Positions 8,016-15,761 of a DNA stretch of 37,907 bases are shown piece by piece. The stretch is from NCBI RefSeq assembly GCF_023630705.1, contig NZ_JALQEM010000035.1, forward strand, positions 1 through 37,907. Reading direction: 5' to 3'. Both the position numbers and the translations under genes were made by a program. The DNA comes from Caballeronia sp. GAFFF1. GTDB lineage: Bacteria > Pseudomonadota > Gammaproteobacteria > Burkholderiales > Burkholderiaceae. Numbering within the stretch: position 1 is the stretch's first letter; every line of letters starts with the position of its first letter. The notes beneath the pieces were generated by a model. It saw only the letters and a program-made list of their open reading frames with translations, was not told the DNA's origin and searched no databases.

Positions 8016-9194
8016 ATGTTAAGCGCCCGGCTTCCCGAAGTCGATCAATCCGTTTCCATCGAAACGCTTCTGGGGGTGGCCGCTCAAGCCACTGACATCC
8101 TCAATCAGATCCGCGACGCGATGCTGGAGCCGTACCCGCGAAAGAGCGCACCGACTTTCACGAGCGCGCAGGTCGCATCACTGTGCGGTATCGACAAGCA
8201 GCGGTTTCAATACCTGACGACAAAGGGCGAGCTGCCGGCGGGAACGTCGAAAGGCGCGGGACGAAGCAAAGAGTTCACGCTGGAGGAAACGCTGACCTGG
8301 ATCCGGGCGACGAAGGAACGCGTCAGGCGTCCCGAGGGCAAGCGCGGACGGATCGTCACGGTGGCGAACTTCAAGGGCGGCGTCGCGAAAACGACGACCG
8401 CCGTTTCGGCTGCGCAGGCATTGACGCTCCTTGGCCGACGCGTCTTAGTGATCGACTGCGATCCGCAGGGCACGACGACGCAGCTGTGCGGCTGGGCGCC
8501 CGACGCCGAGATTTCCGACGACCAGACACTCTTGCCGCTGATCTATGGTGACCAGGAGACGCTCCGCTATGCCGTCCAGGAGACTTACTGGCACAACCTC
8601 GATCTCATCCCGGCTTCCTCGTCGCTCTTCGACGCTGAGTTCGAGATACCGGCGAAAGTGCTGAACGACAGCACCTTCGAATTCTGGGAAATCGTCCGCA
8701 AGGGTTTGCTGCCATTGACGGACGACTACGACGCAATCGTGATCGACACGCCGCCCGCGCTCAGCTATCTGACGATCAACGCGCTCCTTGCGTCCGACGC
8801 CATTCTTCTGCCCTGCCCGCCCGAGGCCCTCGACTTTGCGAGTTCGACGCAGTTCTGGCATCTCTTCGCGGACATCGCGAAGAAGCTGCCAGGCGTACTC
8901 GAGCAAAAGCGGTTCGACTTCGTCAACGTGATCTTGACCAAAGCTAAGTCGGACGATGTATCCCGGGTAGTACGAGGCTGGCTGCAGAAAGCCTATGGCG
9001 ATCGAGTGCTTCCGTTCGAGATTCCCGAGTCCACGGTGCCGAAGGGTGCGTCTGCGCAGCTCTCCACCGTTTATGACTTGTCGAAACCGGACGGAAGCAC
9101 GGCCGCTTACAACCGGTTCAAGGAGCCGCTTGATCGGCTTGCAGAACATCTCGACGCGCAGTTCGTCCGCGCGTGGAACCAGAAGGAGGATTAA
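8016..9194 (+). CDS. parA: ParA-type partition ATPase with N-terminal DNA-binding domain
   Basis: A 392-residue ParA of the large (type Ia) class. An N-terminal ~100 residues contain a MerR/HTH-like segment (FTSAQVASLCGIDKQRFQYL, then KGELPAG and a Lys/Arg-rich wing), expected to bind the operator. The ATPase core has the deviant Walker A FKGGVAKTTT, Walker A' VIDCDPQGTTT and Walker B AIVIDTPPALSYL. ParA uses ATP-dependent nucleoid binding to move ParB-parS complexes and segregate the replicon. I chose the ATG at 8016 (MLSARLPEVDQ); the frame extends upstream to 7914, but that would absorb the inverted repeat and has poor coding character. The ribosome site here is weak. parB begins on the base after the parA stop codon, so the two are translationally coupled. 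Confidence 0.95.
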   Translation: MLSARLPEVDQSVSIETLLGVAAQATDILNQIRDAMLEPYPRKSAPTFTSAQVASLCGIDKQRFQYLTTKGELPAGTSKGAGRSKEFTLEETLTWIRATKERVRRPEGKRGRIVTVANFKGGVAKTTTAVSAAQALTLLGRRVLVIDCDPQGTTTQLCGWAPDAEISDDQTLLPLIYGDQETLRYAVQETYWHNLDLIPASSSLFDAEFEIPAKVLNDSTFEFWEIVRKGLLPLTDDYDAIVIDTPPALSYLTINALLASDAILLPCPPEALDFASSTQFWHLFADIAKKLPGVLEQKRFDFVNVILTKAKSDDVSRVVRGWLQKAYGDRVLPFEIPESTVPKGASAQLSTVYDLSKPDGSTAAYNRFKEPLDRLAEHLDAQFVRAWNQKED

Positions 9195-10166
9195 ATGGGG
9201 ATTGGGGACAGGCTTCTCGCGAAGACAGCGAACGTCGGGAGTAAGCCGACTGATTCGGCTCAGCGACCAACGAACACCGAGCCGCGCACGTCGCCTGGAA
9301 GGCTGATGGATGCGCAGCATCGAATCAACACAGCGCAGGCGCGGATCAAGGAACTCGAATCGCAACTGGAAGAGCGAGCAGCACTCGAGGTATCGCTCGA
9401 CGCGCTGGTTGAGGTGCCGGGGCGTCGCAGAAAGCTCACAGCTGAACAATTTCAGGAGTTGAAGAGCAATCTCGCGCAGCACGCCCTCGCAACGCCGATT
9501 CTCGTCCGGTCCATCGCAGACGGACGTTATGAAATCGTAGCGGGTCACAACCGGGTCGCGGCTTACCGTGAATTGGGACGCAGCAGCATTCGTGCGAACG
9601 TTGCATCCATCGAGGAAGGCGAGATCGAGTTCGCCGCTTTTTTCTCCAACCTTCTGTCGCCGTCACTGACCGACTTCGAGAAGTATTGGAACTTCAAGCG
9701 GCTCCAGGAGTTAAGCGGACTTTCGCGTACCGAGATCGCCGAGAGCGCGGGTTTGAGCAAAAGCCATGTGAGCCGGATCTTCTCGTTCGACGCACTACCG
9801 GACGAGGCCAAGGAGGTTTTGGCGACGAAGCCCGAGCGTCTCGGAAGCAATGCTGCCCAGAAGCTCGCCGCGCTGGCGGAAGCGGGCAAATCCGAGAAAG
9901 TCGTCGAAGCGGTTAGACGTCTTGTGGACGACGAGAATTTCACTCAGGACAGGGCCGTTGCGCTAGTTGCCGAGAAACCGAAGGCAGCCCCTCCCAGCTC
10001 GACGGTCGTTCGCGCCGGACGTCGAAAGGTGTGTGAAGTCACAACGCGTAACGGAGTCGTAGGCGTCCGTTTCTTCGAAAAAGATGCCGACGCGGCGAGC
10101 GATTGGGGACAGCGCATAGCGGATTTCATTAGCAAATCACTAAGCGAAGCAGCCCCCGATGAGTAA
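9195..10166 (+). CDS. parB: ParB-type partition protein (parS-binding CTPase)
   Basis: A 323-residue ParB. Residues ~70-150 are the ParB/sulfiredoxin-like CTP-binding domain, with LVEVPGRRRKL, TPILVRSIADGRYEIVAGHNR and a GHNR box replacing the GERR of chromosomal ParBs, as is common on plasmid-like replicons. A helix-turn-helix follows at ~175-205 (GLSRTEIAESAGLSKSHVSR) and a dimerisation region lies at the C-terminus. The N-terminal ~40 residues, low in hydrophobics and starting MGIGDRLLAK, would hold the ParA-contacting arginine-type motif. AGGAGGATTAA at the end of parA is its ribosome site. ParB loads on parS and spreads as a CTP clamp. I could not identify a parS site with confidence in the window. 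Confidence 0.95.
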   Translation: MGIGDRLLAKTANVGSKPTDSAQRPTNTEPRTSPGRLMDAQHRINTAQARIKELESQLEERAALEVSLDALVEVPGRRRKLTAEQFQELKSNLAQHALATPILVRSIADGRYEIVAGHNRVAAYRELGRSSIRANVASIEEGEIEFAAFFSNLLSPSLTDFEKYWNFKRLQELSGLSRTEIAESAGLSKSHVSRIFSFDALPDEAKEVLATKPERLGSNAAQKLAALAEAGKSEKVVEAVRRLVDDENFTQDRAVALVAEKPKAAPPSSTVVRAGRRKVCEVTTRNGVVGVRFFEKDADAASDWGQRIADFISKSLSEAAPDE

Positions 10167-10449
10167 CCTAGTAGGTAATCGTTAAAAATCAAGCACTTAG
10201 GGCATAGGTCAGCCAATCACGCATTGACATCCCTCTAGCTTGATACCAGTGATGAACTGGCCGAGGTAACCATGTAACCGACACGCTGTAGAAAGACAAA
10301 AGCCTTCGGCGCCAACCGAAGGCTTTTGAATTCGGGCTTAACTGCGGTTCGCCCGGTTCGCTTCCCGACGCCAATCGGGTCACGAGTGCACATCTCGAAG
10401 TTTAGCGGATCGCGATCGGCAGTCAAGCATTTGCCCGCCATTTCTCGAA
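10167..10449. other. parB-rep intergenic region, candidate replication/regulatory region
   Basis: There are 283 bases without a gene between parB and the replication initiator. GTAACC recurs at 10163, 10265 and 10274, and ACCTAGTAGGT forms a short imperfect palindrome at the parB end. TTGACA is at 10224. The terminator at 10297-10328 splits the region, isolating rep from parAB. No clear iteron series or DnaA box was seen. Origins of Rep-dependent replicons often lie beside rep, so this is one of two places to look, the other being 14501-14732. Confidence 0.45.
10297..10328. terminator. Strong hairpin terminator between parB and rep
   Basis: A 13-bp perfect stem, CAAAAGCCTTCGG/CCGAAGGCTTTTG, has a 6-base loop. 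The A-run on one side and T-run on the other allow it to work on either strand. It would end the recombinase/parAB transcript before rep, so rep needs its own promoter between here and 10450. Confidence 0.85.
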
Positions 10450-11793
10450 ATGGACACACTTGACATGCATATCGCGCAACTTTCCGTTGCAGGCGAGGGT
10501 GATTCTCGTCCGCAAAACCACAACTCGCTCGGTGGCCCAGCAGATCAACAGGCACTGGACGAATACGCTTGTGACCGGTCGAACCTACCATGGGTGATCT
10601 TTCGCGCAGCGCATCGCGCCAGTCACCTTTCAGCGCTACCTGCTCGCGCCCGCGCCGTACTTGCCGCCCTTGCGCGGACAGTCGATGCAAACCGGCCGTT
10701 CGCAGCAATCTTCGCCCGTCGCGAACTCTTGACGGGCCGAGCGCTTCAATCCATGCGCACGTTCTATCGCAGCCTCGAAGATCTGGAGGTGGCAGGGTTC
10801 ATCACGCGTCCTCCGCAAACACGGTACGGCAGTGCCGGTCTTTTCGGTCGAGCCTATCTGTACTTGACAGCTAAGGCGGCCGACGTGCTCGGGCTGACCG
10901 AGAGTTCCCAACAGGCCACTGACTCGCTGCATAAGTCAGAGGGGGCGCCTGCGCGCAACACAACCGCCCCATTCTTGACCGCACCGTCTGTCACCCTGGC
11001 AGACGGTGCTATATATAAGGATCTATCCCCTACTAATCAAAAGAGACAACCGGGCCGCCTCCCCGCCGACCTCATGCGCCTGCAGCTTCTGGGATTTCGT
11101 GATTTTTTGATTTTCAAACTCATGGCCGAAGCTCGCCGACACGGAAAGCTCCTCTCCGACGTCGTAGAGACGACCTGGGAGCATCTGAAACGCGCCCGGC
11201 ACCCGATTAGCTATCTGCGCGCTTTGCTGCAAAAGCCGGTCGACTACGCCTATCGGGTCCGCACGATTCGCGCTGAGTCCGCGGAACAAGAGACGCGCGC
11301 CTCGAACGACTTGCACGTCCAGCAGGCCACAAAGGCCATCGCCGGCAAAGTGTTTGCAAGTCGCGACGGACTTACGCGCTATGTTGTTTCCGCGAACGCA
11401 ATCGAATTGACCGCGCATCACCGACATGAAGCGCGTCCTCGCGTGCGCGTTGGATCGTGGGCCAGGGAATTCATCGCTGCTTTGGACGCCGGGCACATCG
11501 TGCCCACTACGGTTAGCGCTGCCAACGTCGCGGCAGCATCGCCACGTTGCGCGCCCGCCGAACAATGCGAATCGGCGGCCACGAGGCACGCCTCGCGAAG
11601 CAAAGAACAGGTCGACGCCCTCAAACAAATGCTCAAGTTGAAAACAGTCGGTCTCGCCCTCAGATCGAATGGGAGCGAGAAGTCTAAGACGCTACGGGCA
11701 AAGGGCCACGCAACGTTGCGGCCCATGCTGTCTGACCTTTCGCCGGAACGAGCAGACCTTCTGAAAAACCTGCTGCGTCGCAACAAACCCTGA
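10450..11793 (+). CDS. Putative replication initiator (Rep) of the secondary replicon
   Basis: A 447-residue basic protein. Residues ~60-145 look like a winged helix (LPARARAVLAALARTVDANR, then SMRTFYRSLEDLEVAGFITR and an aromatic wing), as in plasmid initiators. A second helical region (LQLLGFRDFLIFKLMAEARR to ISYLRALLQKP, ~220-270) resembles initiator C-terminal DNA-binding parts. The C-terminus is a Lys/Arg-rich tail (LSPERADLLKNLLRRNKP). I assign the role mainly from position downstream of parAB, where Burkholderia secondary chromosomes carry rep, and from the winged-helix look. No catalytic nickase motif is visible, so rolling-circle replication is unlikely. The start is uncertain: ATG at 10450 or 10465, neither with a good ribosome site. 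A strong terminator lies upstream. Confidence 0.75.
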   Translation: MDTLDMHIAQLSVAGEGDSRPQNHNSLGGPADQQALDEYACDRSNLPWVIFRAAHRASHLSALPARARAVLAALARTVDANRPFAAIFARRELLTGRALQSMRTFYRSLEDLEVAGFITRPPQTRYGSAGLFGRAYLYLTAKAADVLGLTESSQQATDSLHKSEGAPARNTTAPFLTAPSVTLADGAIYKDLSPTNQKRQPGRLPADLMRLQLLGFRDFLIFKLMAEARRHGKLLSDVVETTWEHLKRARHPISYLRALLQKPVDYAYRVRTIRAESAEQETRASNDLHVQQATKAIAGKVFASRDGLTRYVVSANAIELTAHHRHEARPRVRVGSWAREFIAALDAGHIVPTTVSAANVAAASPRCAPAEQCESAATRHASRSKEQVDALKQMLKLKTVGLALRSNGSEKSKTLRAKGHATLRPMLSDLSPERADLLKNLLRRNKP

Positions 11794-11808
11794 TACACTC
11801 TAAGGTTC

Positions 11809-11822
11809 CGCCTCTAGAGGCG
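11809..11822. repeat. Perfect 14-bp palindrome after rep
   Basis: CGCCTCTAGAGGCG lies 16 bases past the rep stop. It could be a weak hairpin (5-bp stem) or a protein-binding site. No T-run follows, so it is not a standard terminator, and no second copy of its core was noticed in the window. Confidence 0.5.
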
Positions 11823-11981
11823 ATTGAAATATGCAAGCTGCGCGACTAGCCGGTTTGCGCGCTTTGCTCGATGCGATTCTCAGCAAGCCGTCCGTGATCG
11901 AAAATAATTCGATATCCATGCGGGCCGAACGCTCGCTTCCGGGGACCTGTCATCGCCGAGCAAACCTGTCGAGGAGAAAGT

Positions 11982-13985
11982 ATGGCAAGTTTTGATCGGG
12001 AAGATTCGGAGCTGGATATCGTCGCGCCGGCGCGCAAGTCGCCGGGCCGACGCGCAGGCAAAGCAAAGGGCCAGACCGGCAACGTGCAGCCCGATGTCGT
12101 GATGACGGCGGAGCAGGACGAAGAGCGCCAGCGTCAAATGCGCGCGTTGATTCAATTGGGCAAGGAGCGTGGCTATCTGACGCATGCCGAGATCAACGAC
12201 CATTTGCCCGACAACTTCGCGCAGACGGCGGCGATGGAAACCATTGTCAGCACGTTCAACGACATGGGCGTGGCCGTCTACGAGCAAGCGCCGGACGCCG
12301 AAACGCTTCTGTTGAGCGACAACGCGCCGACCGTCGTGACCGATGAACAGTCGGAAGAGGAAGCGGAAAACGCGCTTTCGACCGTCGACTCGGAATTCGG
12401 CCGCACGACCGACCCGGTTCGCATGTACATGCGCGAAATGGGCGCGACGGAACTGCTCACGCGCGCCGGCGAAATCGCTATCGCGAAGCGCATCGAAGAC
12501 GGCTTGCACGAGATGATTCAGGCGATCGCCGCGTGCCCGTCGACGGTGGCGAGCATTCTGGCAGACGCCGCGCAAGTCGAATCCGGCGAGCTAAAGATCG
12601 ACGAACTTGTCGACGGTCTCAAGGAGGACGACGCCGCGGAAGAAGAACTTTCGGCATCCGAAGTTACGGATTCGACGGACATCGATACGGACGCCGAAGA
12701 ATCGGATAGCGACGAAGACGACGACGGCGACATCGAAGGTGGCGACGCGGGTGCATCGAACGAAGCGCGTTTGAAGCAGCTGAAGGCCGACTGCCTCGAA
12801 ATTTTCGCTCGCGTGCGCGAATTGGCCGAACAAGCCAGTCATCCGAAAGGTTCGGGCGCCGCAGCAACGAAGGCGGTCGAACGTGCGCGCGCCGAGATTC
12901 AGCGCGAACTTGGATCTATCCGCTTCACGGCGAAGACCATCGACCGTCTGTGCGCGAACGTTCAGCAGCAAGTCGCGCAAGTGCGCGAGATCGAACGTCG
13001 CATTCTGCAGATCGCCGTGGATCGCTGCGGCATGCCGCGCGAGAAGTTCGTCGAGTCGTTCCCGGGACATGAGACCGACCTCGAATGGACGGCGCGCACG
13101 GCGGCAAGCGCCAAGCAATACGGTGCATCGCTCGAACGCAGTTTGCCGGCCATTCAGGCAGAGCAGCAAAAACTCATCGACATCGAAGCCGCAGTCGCGT
13201 TGCCGCTCAAGCAGCTCAAGCAGATCAACCGTCAGATGACGGCTGCCGAGTTGAAGATGCGTCAGGCGAAGCGCGAAATGATCGAGGCGAACCTGCGCCT
13301 CGTGATTTCGATCGCGAAGAAGTACGTCAACCGCGGCATGCAGTTCCTGGATCTGATTCAGGAAGGCAATATCGGTCTGATGAAGGCGGTGGACAAGTTC
13401 GAATATCGCCGTGGCTGGAAGTTCTCGACGTATGCGACGTGGTGGGTTCGTCAGGCCGTGACGCGCTCGCTCGCCGATCAGGCCCGCACGATCCGCGTGC
13501 CGGTTCACATGATCGAAACGATCAACAAGCTGAACCGCATCTCGCGCGAGATTCTGCAGCAGACCGGTCAGGAAGCGCATCCGTCGGTGCTCGCCGAGCG
13601 TATGGAGATGCCCGAGGAGAAAATCCGCGGCATTCTCAAGATCGCGAAGCAGCCGGTGTCGCTGGAAACGCCAGTCGGTGAGGATGCCGATGCAACGCTC
13701 GGCGACATGATCGAGGATCAGGGCGCCGCGTCGCCGGCGGATGCTGCCGTGCACGCGAACATGCGCGCCGCGATCGACGACGCGCTCAACGCGCTGTCGC
13801 CGCGCGAAGCGAAGGTTCTGCGCATGCGCTTCGGTATCGACACGGCGTCGGACTACACGCTCGAAGAGCTTGGCAAGCAGTTCGATGTGACGCGCGAGCG
13901 TATTCGCCAGATTGAAAGCAAGGCGATGCGCAAGCTTATGCATCCGAGCCGCGCGGACAAGCTGCGTCCGTTCCTGGATCGCTAA
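11982..13985 (+). CDS. rpoD: RNA polymerase primary-type sigma factor (sigma-70/RpoD)
   Basis: A 667-residue sigma-70. Region 1.1 is present (ALIQLGKERGYLTHAEIND), then 1.2 (DPVRMYMREMGATELLTR), an acidic non-conserved stretch (EESDSDEDDDGDIEGG, ~235-255), region 2 with the -10-binding GWKFSTYATWWVRQAVTRSL, region 3 and region 4 with VTRERIRQIESKAMRKL. Having region 1.1 and complete 2-4 marks it as a group 1 or very close group 2 factor that recruits core polymerase to housekeeping promoters. GAGGAGAAAGT precedes the ATG and a terminator follows directly, so it is its own unit. Primary rpoD of this lineage normally sits beside dnaG; none is here. A second copy on a secondary chromosome beside the replication genes is my inference. 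The leader (11794-11981) contains ATCGAA-N5-TTCGAT at 11897-11913. Confidence 0.95.
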   Translation: MASFDREDSELDIVAPARKSPGRRAGKAKGQTGNVQPDVVMTAEQDEERQRQMRALIQLGKERGYLTHAEINDHLPDNFAQTAAMETIVSTFNDMGVAVYEQAPDAETLLLSDNAPTVVTDEQSEEEAENALSTVDSEFGRTTDPVRMYMREMGATELLTRAGEIAIAKRIEDGLHEMIQAIAACPSTVASILADAAQVESGELKIDELVDGLKEDDAAEEELSASEVTDSTDIDTDAEESDSDEDDDGDIEGGDAGASNEARLKQLKADCLEIFARVRELAEQASHPKGSGAAATKAVERARAEIQRELGSIRFTAKTIDRLCANVQQQVAQVREIERRILQIAVDRCGMPREKFVESFPGHETDLEWTARTAASAKQYGASLERSLPAIQAEQQKLIDIEAAVALPLKQLKQINRQMTAAELKMRQAKREMIEANLRLVISIAKKYVNRGMQFLDLIQEGNIGLMKAVDKFEYRRGWKFSTYATWWVRQAVTRSLADQARTIRVPVHMIETINKLNRISREILQQTGQEAHPSVLAERMEMPEEKIRGILKIAKQPVSLETPVGEDADATLGDMIEDQGAASPADAAVHANMRAAIDDALNALSPREAKVLRMRFGIDTASDYTLEELGKQFDVTRERIRQIESKAMRKLMHPSRADKLRPFLDR

Positions 13986-14016
13986 GCTCAGAAGCAGCAG
14001 GTCGAAGAGGGCTACA

Positions 14017-14051
14017 ACGCGCGCCGTCCAATGGACGGCGCGCGTTTTTTT
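14017..14051 (+). terminator. rpoD terminator
   Basis: A 12-bp GC-rich perfect stem (ACGCGCGCCGTC/GACGGCGCGCGT) is followed by seven T residues, 32 bases after the rpoD stop. It is a textbook intrinsic terminator. Confidence 0.92.
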
Positions 14052-14062
14052 GCCTGCGCCGC

Positions 14063-14425
14063 TCAACCGCGCGTCGTGCCCTTCGGCGCCGATGCCGCCG
14101 CGCACGCCTGAAGCGCGACGATCGCCTTTCGCGCAAGCGTCACCGTCTCTTCGCAAGCGTGGACGTTGGCGAAGATCGAGCATCCGCCGCCCGCATCGAT
14201 TTTCGATACCGCTCGGCGCACGCGCTCCAGCGCCGACTGCGGCGAGCCACTGTCCTTCACGATGGCGGCGACGTCGAATGCGCTACCGCCATCTGTTTCG
14301 ACATAGCCGGGGCATTGACCGACCGCCTGCGCGTGCGCGCCCGCGCATACGGAACCGACGAGTGCAGCGGCGGCGAGCGTTCGCGCGCTGCGCCTACGAA
14401 GTTCAAAGAACGGAACAGTGTTCAT
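14063..14425 (-). CDS. Small secreted protein of unknown function
   Basis: A 120-residue product with a signal peptide: basic start MNTVPFFELRRRSART, hydrophobic LAAAALVGSVCAGAHA and a likely AHA cleavage site. The mature part has four cysteines (QCPGY, GGCSIF, HACEE, LQACAA), which could form two disulfides in the periplasm. I do not recognise the family. An in-frame TTG 15 bases earlier is an alternative start, but neither has a strong ribosome site. It converges on the rpoD terminator, and its promoter must lie in the repeat-bearing region to its right. Confidence 0.65.
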   Translation of the reverse strand: MNTVPFFELRRRSARTLAAAALVGSVCAGAHAQAVGQCPGYVETDGGSAFDVAAIVKDSGSPQSALERVRRAVSKIDAGGGCSIFANVHACEETVTLARKAIVALQACAAASAPKGTTRG

Positions 14426-14500
14426 GGCGTCGCAGTCCAACGGAGCATCTCATCGAGACATGGCGCGCCGGGCTCGTCCACAGGTGTCGCAAAGCACCGC

Positions 14501-14547
14501 GTTGTCCACAGTTTCCGTGCACAAGCGTGTGGATATCTTGAGCATCG
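14501..14547. repeat. 47-bp element, copy 1, with DnaA-box-like ends
   Basis: It starts GTTGTCCACAGTTTC and ends GTGTGGATATCTTGAGCATCG. It holds TTGTCCACA and, inverted, ATATCCACA, each one base from the DnaA box TTATCCACA. It matches copy 2 (14686-14732) at 41 of 47 positions with no gap. A further TCGTCCACA occurs just before it at 14475. Confidence 0.75.
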
Positions 14548-14685
14548 CCGAGCCAACGCGTTGATGCGAAACGTGTTTCGCCCGTCGTGCGAAATGCGCG
14601 CGTGAAACGCCTATTGTGGACCGGTTGCAAAAAGCGCGTTCGCTCTCGTGTCGTTCGAGCGGCTCCCTCGCGACAACGCAAAGTC

Positions 14686-14732
14686 GTTGTCCACAGTTTC
14701 AGTGATCAACCATGTGGATATCCTGAGCATCG
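14686..14732. repeat. 47-bp element, copy 2, with DnaA-box-like ends
   Basis: This is a direct repeat of the element at 14501-14547, shifted 185 bases. Both outer blocks (TTGTCCACAGTTTC and TGTGGATATC-TGAGCATCG) are kept while the middle varies, which suggests the outer blocks are the functional part. Between the copies are a CGAAAC-GT-GTTTCG quasi-palindrome (14567-14580) and another TGTGGAC at 14615. Confidence 0.75.
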
Positions 14733-14824
14733 AGCGGCTAAGCTCCTGACGTTCCACACATTTCCTCAGACGTCGCGCAATCACGCGTCGCGCGAAGATC
14801 GCAGTGCATCGTCGGTACTTCGCG

Positions 14825-15529
14825 TCATCCGCGCTTCGGTATGTCGAGCCCGCGTTGCACCGCCGGCCGCGCGACGAACGCATCGAGCGCGCGCTGCACG
14901 TGAGCGTAGGTGTCGAACTGAACGAGATCGCGCGCCTCATAGAAGCCGACCAGGTTACGCACCCACGGAAATACCGCGATATCCGCGACGCTGTAGTCGT
15001 CCCCCATGATCCACTCGCGGCCGGCGAGCCGCGCGTTTAGCACGCCGAGCAGACGCTTGCTCTCCGCTACGTAGCGATCGCGCGGCCGCTTGTCCTCGTA
15101 GTCCTTGCCTGCGAATTTGTGGAAGAAGCCGAGTTGGCCGAACATCGGACCGACGCCGCCCATCTGAAACATGAGCCATTGAATCGCTTCATAACGCCGC
15201 GCGGGGTCTTCGGGCAGCAACTGGCCGGACTTGTCGGCGAGATAAATCAAAATCGCGCCCGACTCGAACAGCGCGAGCGGCTCACCGCCGGGTCCGTTCG
15301 GGTCGATGATCGCGGGAATCTTGTTGTTCGGATTCAACGACAGGAATTCCGCAGACATCTGATCGTTCGAATCGAAGCGCACCAGATGCGGCTCGTAGGG
15401 CAGGCCGGTTTCTTCGAGCATGATCGACACTTTGACGCCGTTCGGCGTCGGCAGCGAGTAAAGCTGGATACGGTCGGGATGCTGCGCGGGCCATTTGCGG
15501 GTGATCGGAAAGTCGGAGAGCGCGGGCAT
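14825..15529 (-). CDS. Glutathione S-transferase, Nu class (YfcG/YghU-like)
   Basis: A 234-residue cytoplasmic GST. The thioredoxin-fold N-terminal domain carries the Nu-class TPNGVKVSIMLEE active-site motif (~28-40), the cis-proline NNKIPAI (~68-74) and the glutathione-gamma-Glu site LFESGAILIYLA. The helical C-terminal domain includes GPMFGQLGFFHKFA and the N-capping YSVADIAVFPW. Nu-class enzymes reduce disulfides using two bound glutathiones and show little classic transferase activity. The length fits the family, with a short N-terminal extension (MPALSDFPITRKW). The start has AGGACC upstream. It is monocistronic here, facing away from the secreted-protein gene to its right. Confidence 0.93.
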   Translation of the reverse strand: MPALSDFPITRKWPAQHPDRIQLYSLPTPNGVKVSIMLEETGLPYEPHLVRFDSNDQMSAEFLSLNPNNKIPAIIDPNGPGGEPLALFESGAILIYLADKSGQLLPEDPARRYEAIQWLMFQMGGVGPMFGQLGFFHKFAGKDYEDKRPRDRYVAESKRLLGVLNARLAGREWIMGDDYSVADIAVFPWVRNLVGFYEARDLVQFDTYAHVQRALDAFVARPAVQRGLDIPKRG

Positions 15530-15731
15530 GGCGGGTCCTGTTTAATGGGAATTGCTCAATATAACGAGTTCGCCCTCTCGACGCAGAATCGCGCGAATGG
15601 CGTTCGCCATGCTGCCGCAACAGTCACCGTCCCGCATTTCGCGGAAGCTGGCTCAAAAAATGCGACATCCGCCACGCTTCCGCGACAAAACCGGCGCCGA
15701 CAGCCGGGATTTCAACGACCAGACTCCTCAA

Positions 15732-15761
15732 CCGCTGCCTTGCCGCTGCCTTGCCGCTGCC
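15732..15761 (+). repeat. 11-base tandem repeat abutting a start codon
   Basis: The unit CCGCTGCCTTG occurs 2.7 times (starts 15732, 15743, 15754) and ends on the base before the ATG at 15762. The unit length is not a multiple of three. It occupies the position where a ribosome site should be, and no SD-like sequence is seen there. Confidence 0.75.

Noticed and set aside
10235..10708. 157-residue minus-strand frame across the rep start
   Set aside because: It overlaps the terminator and the conserved winged-helix part of rep and lacks coding features.
11809..11822. Palindrome as the parS site
   Set aside because: Only one copy was noticed and it differs from the Burkholderia parS sequences I recall.
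12591..14183. 530-residue frame antisense to rpoD
   Set aside because: It is a shadow of the rpoD codon pattern, crosses the rpoD terminator and has no ribosome site or domain.
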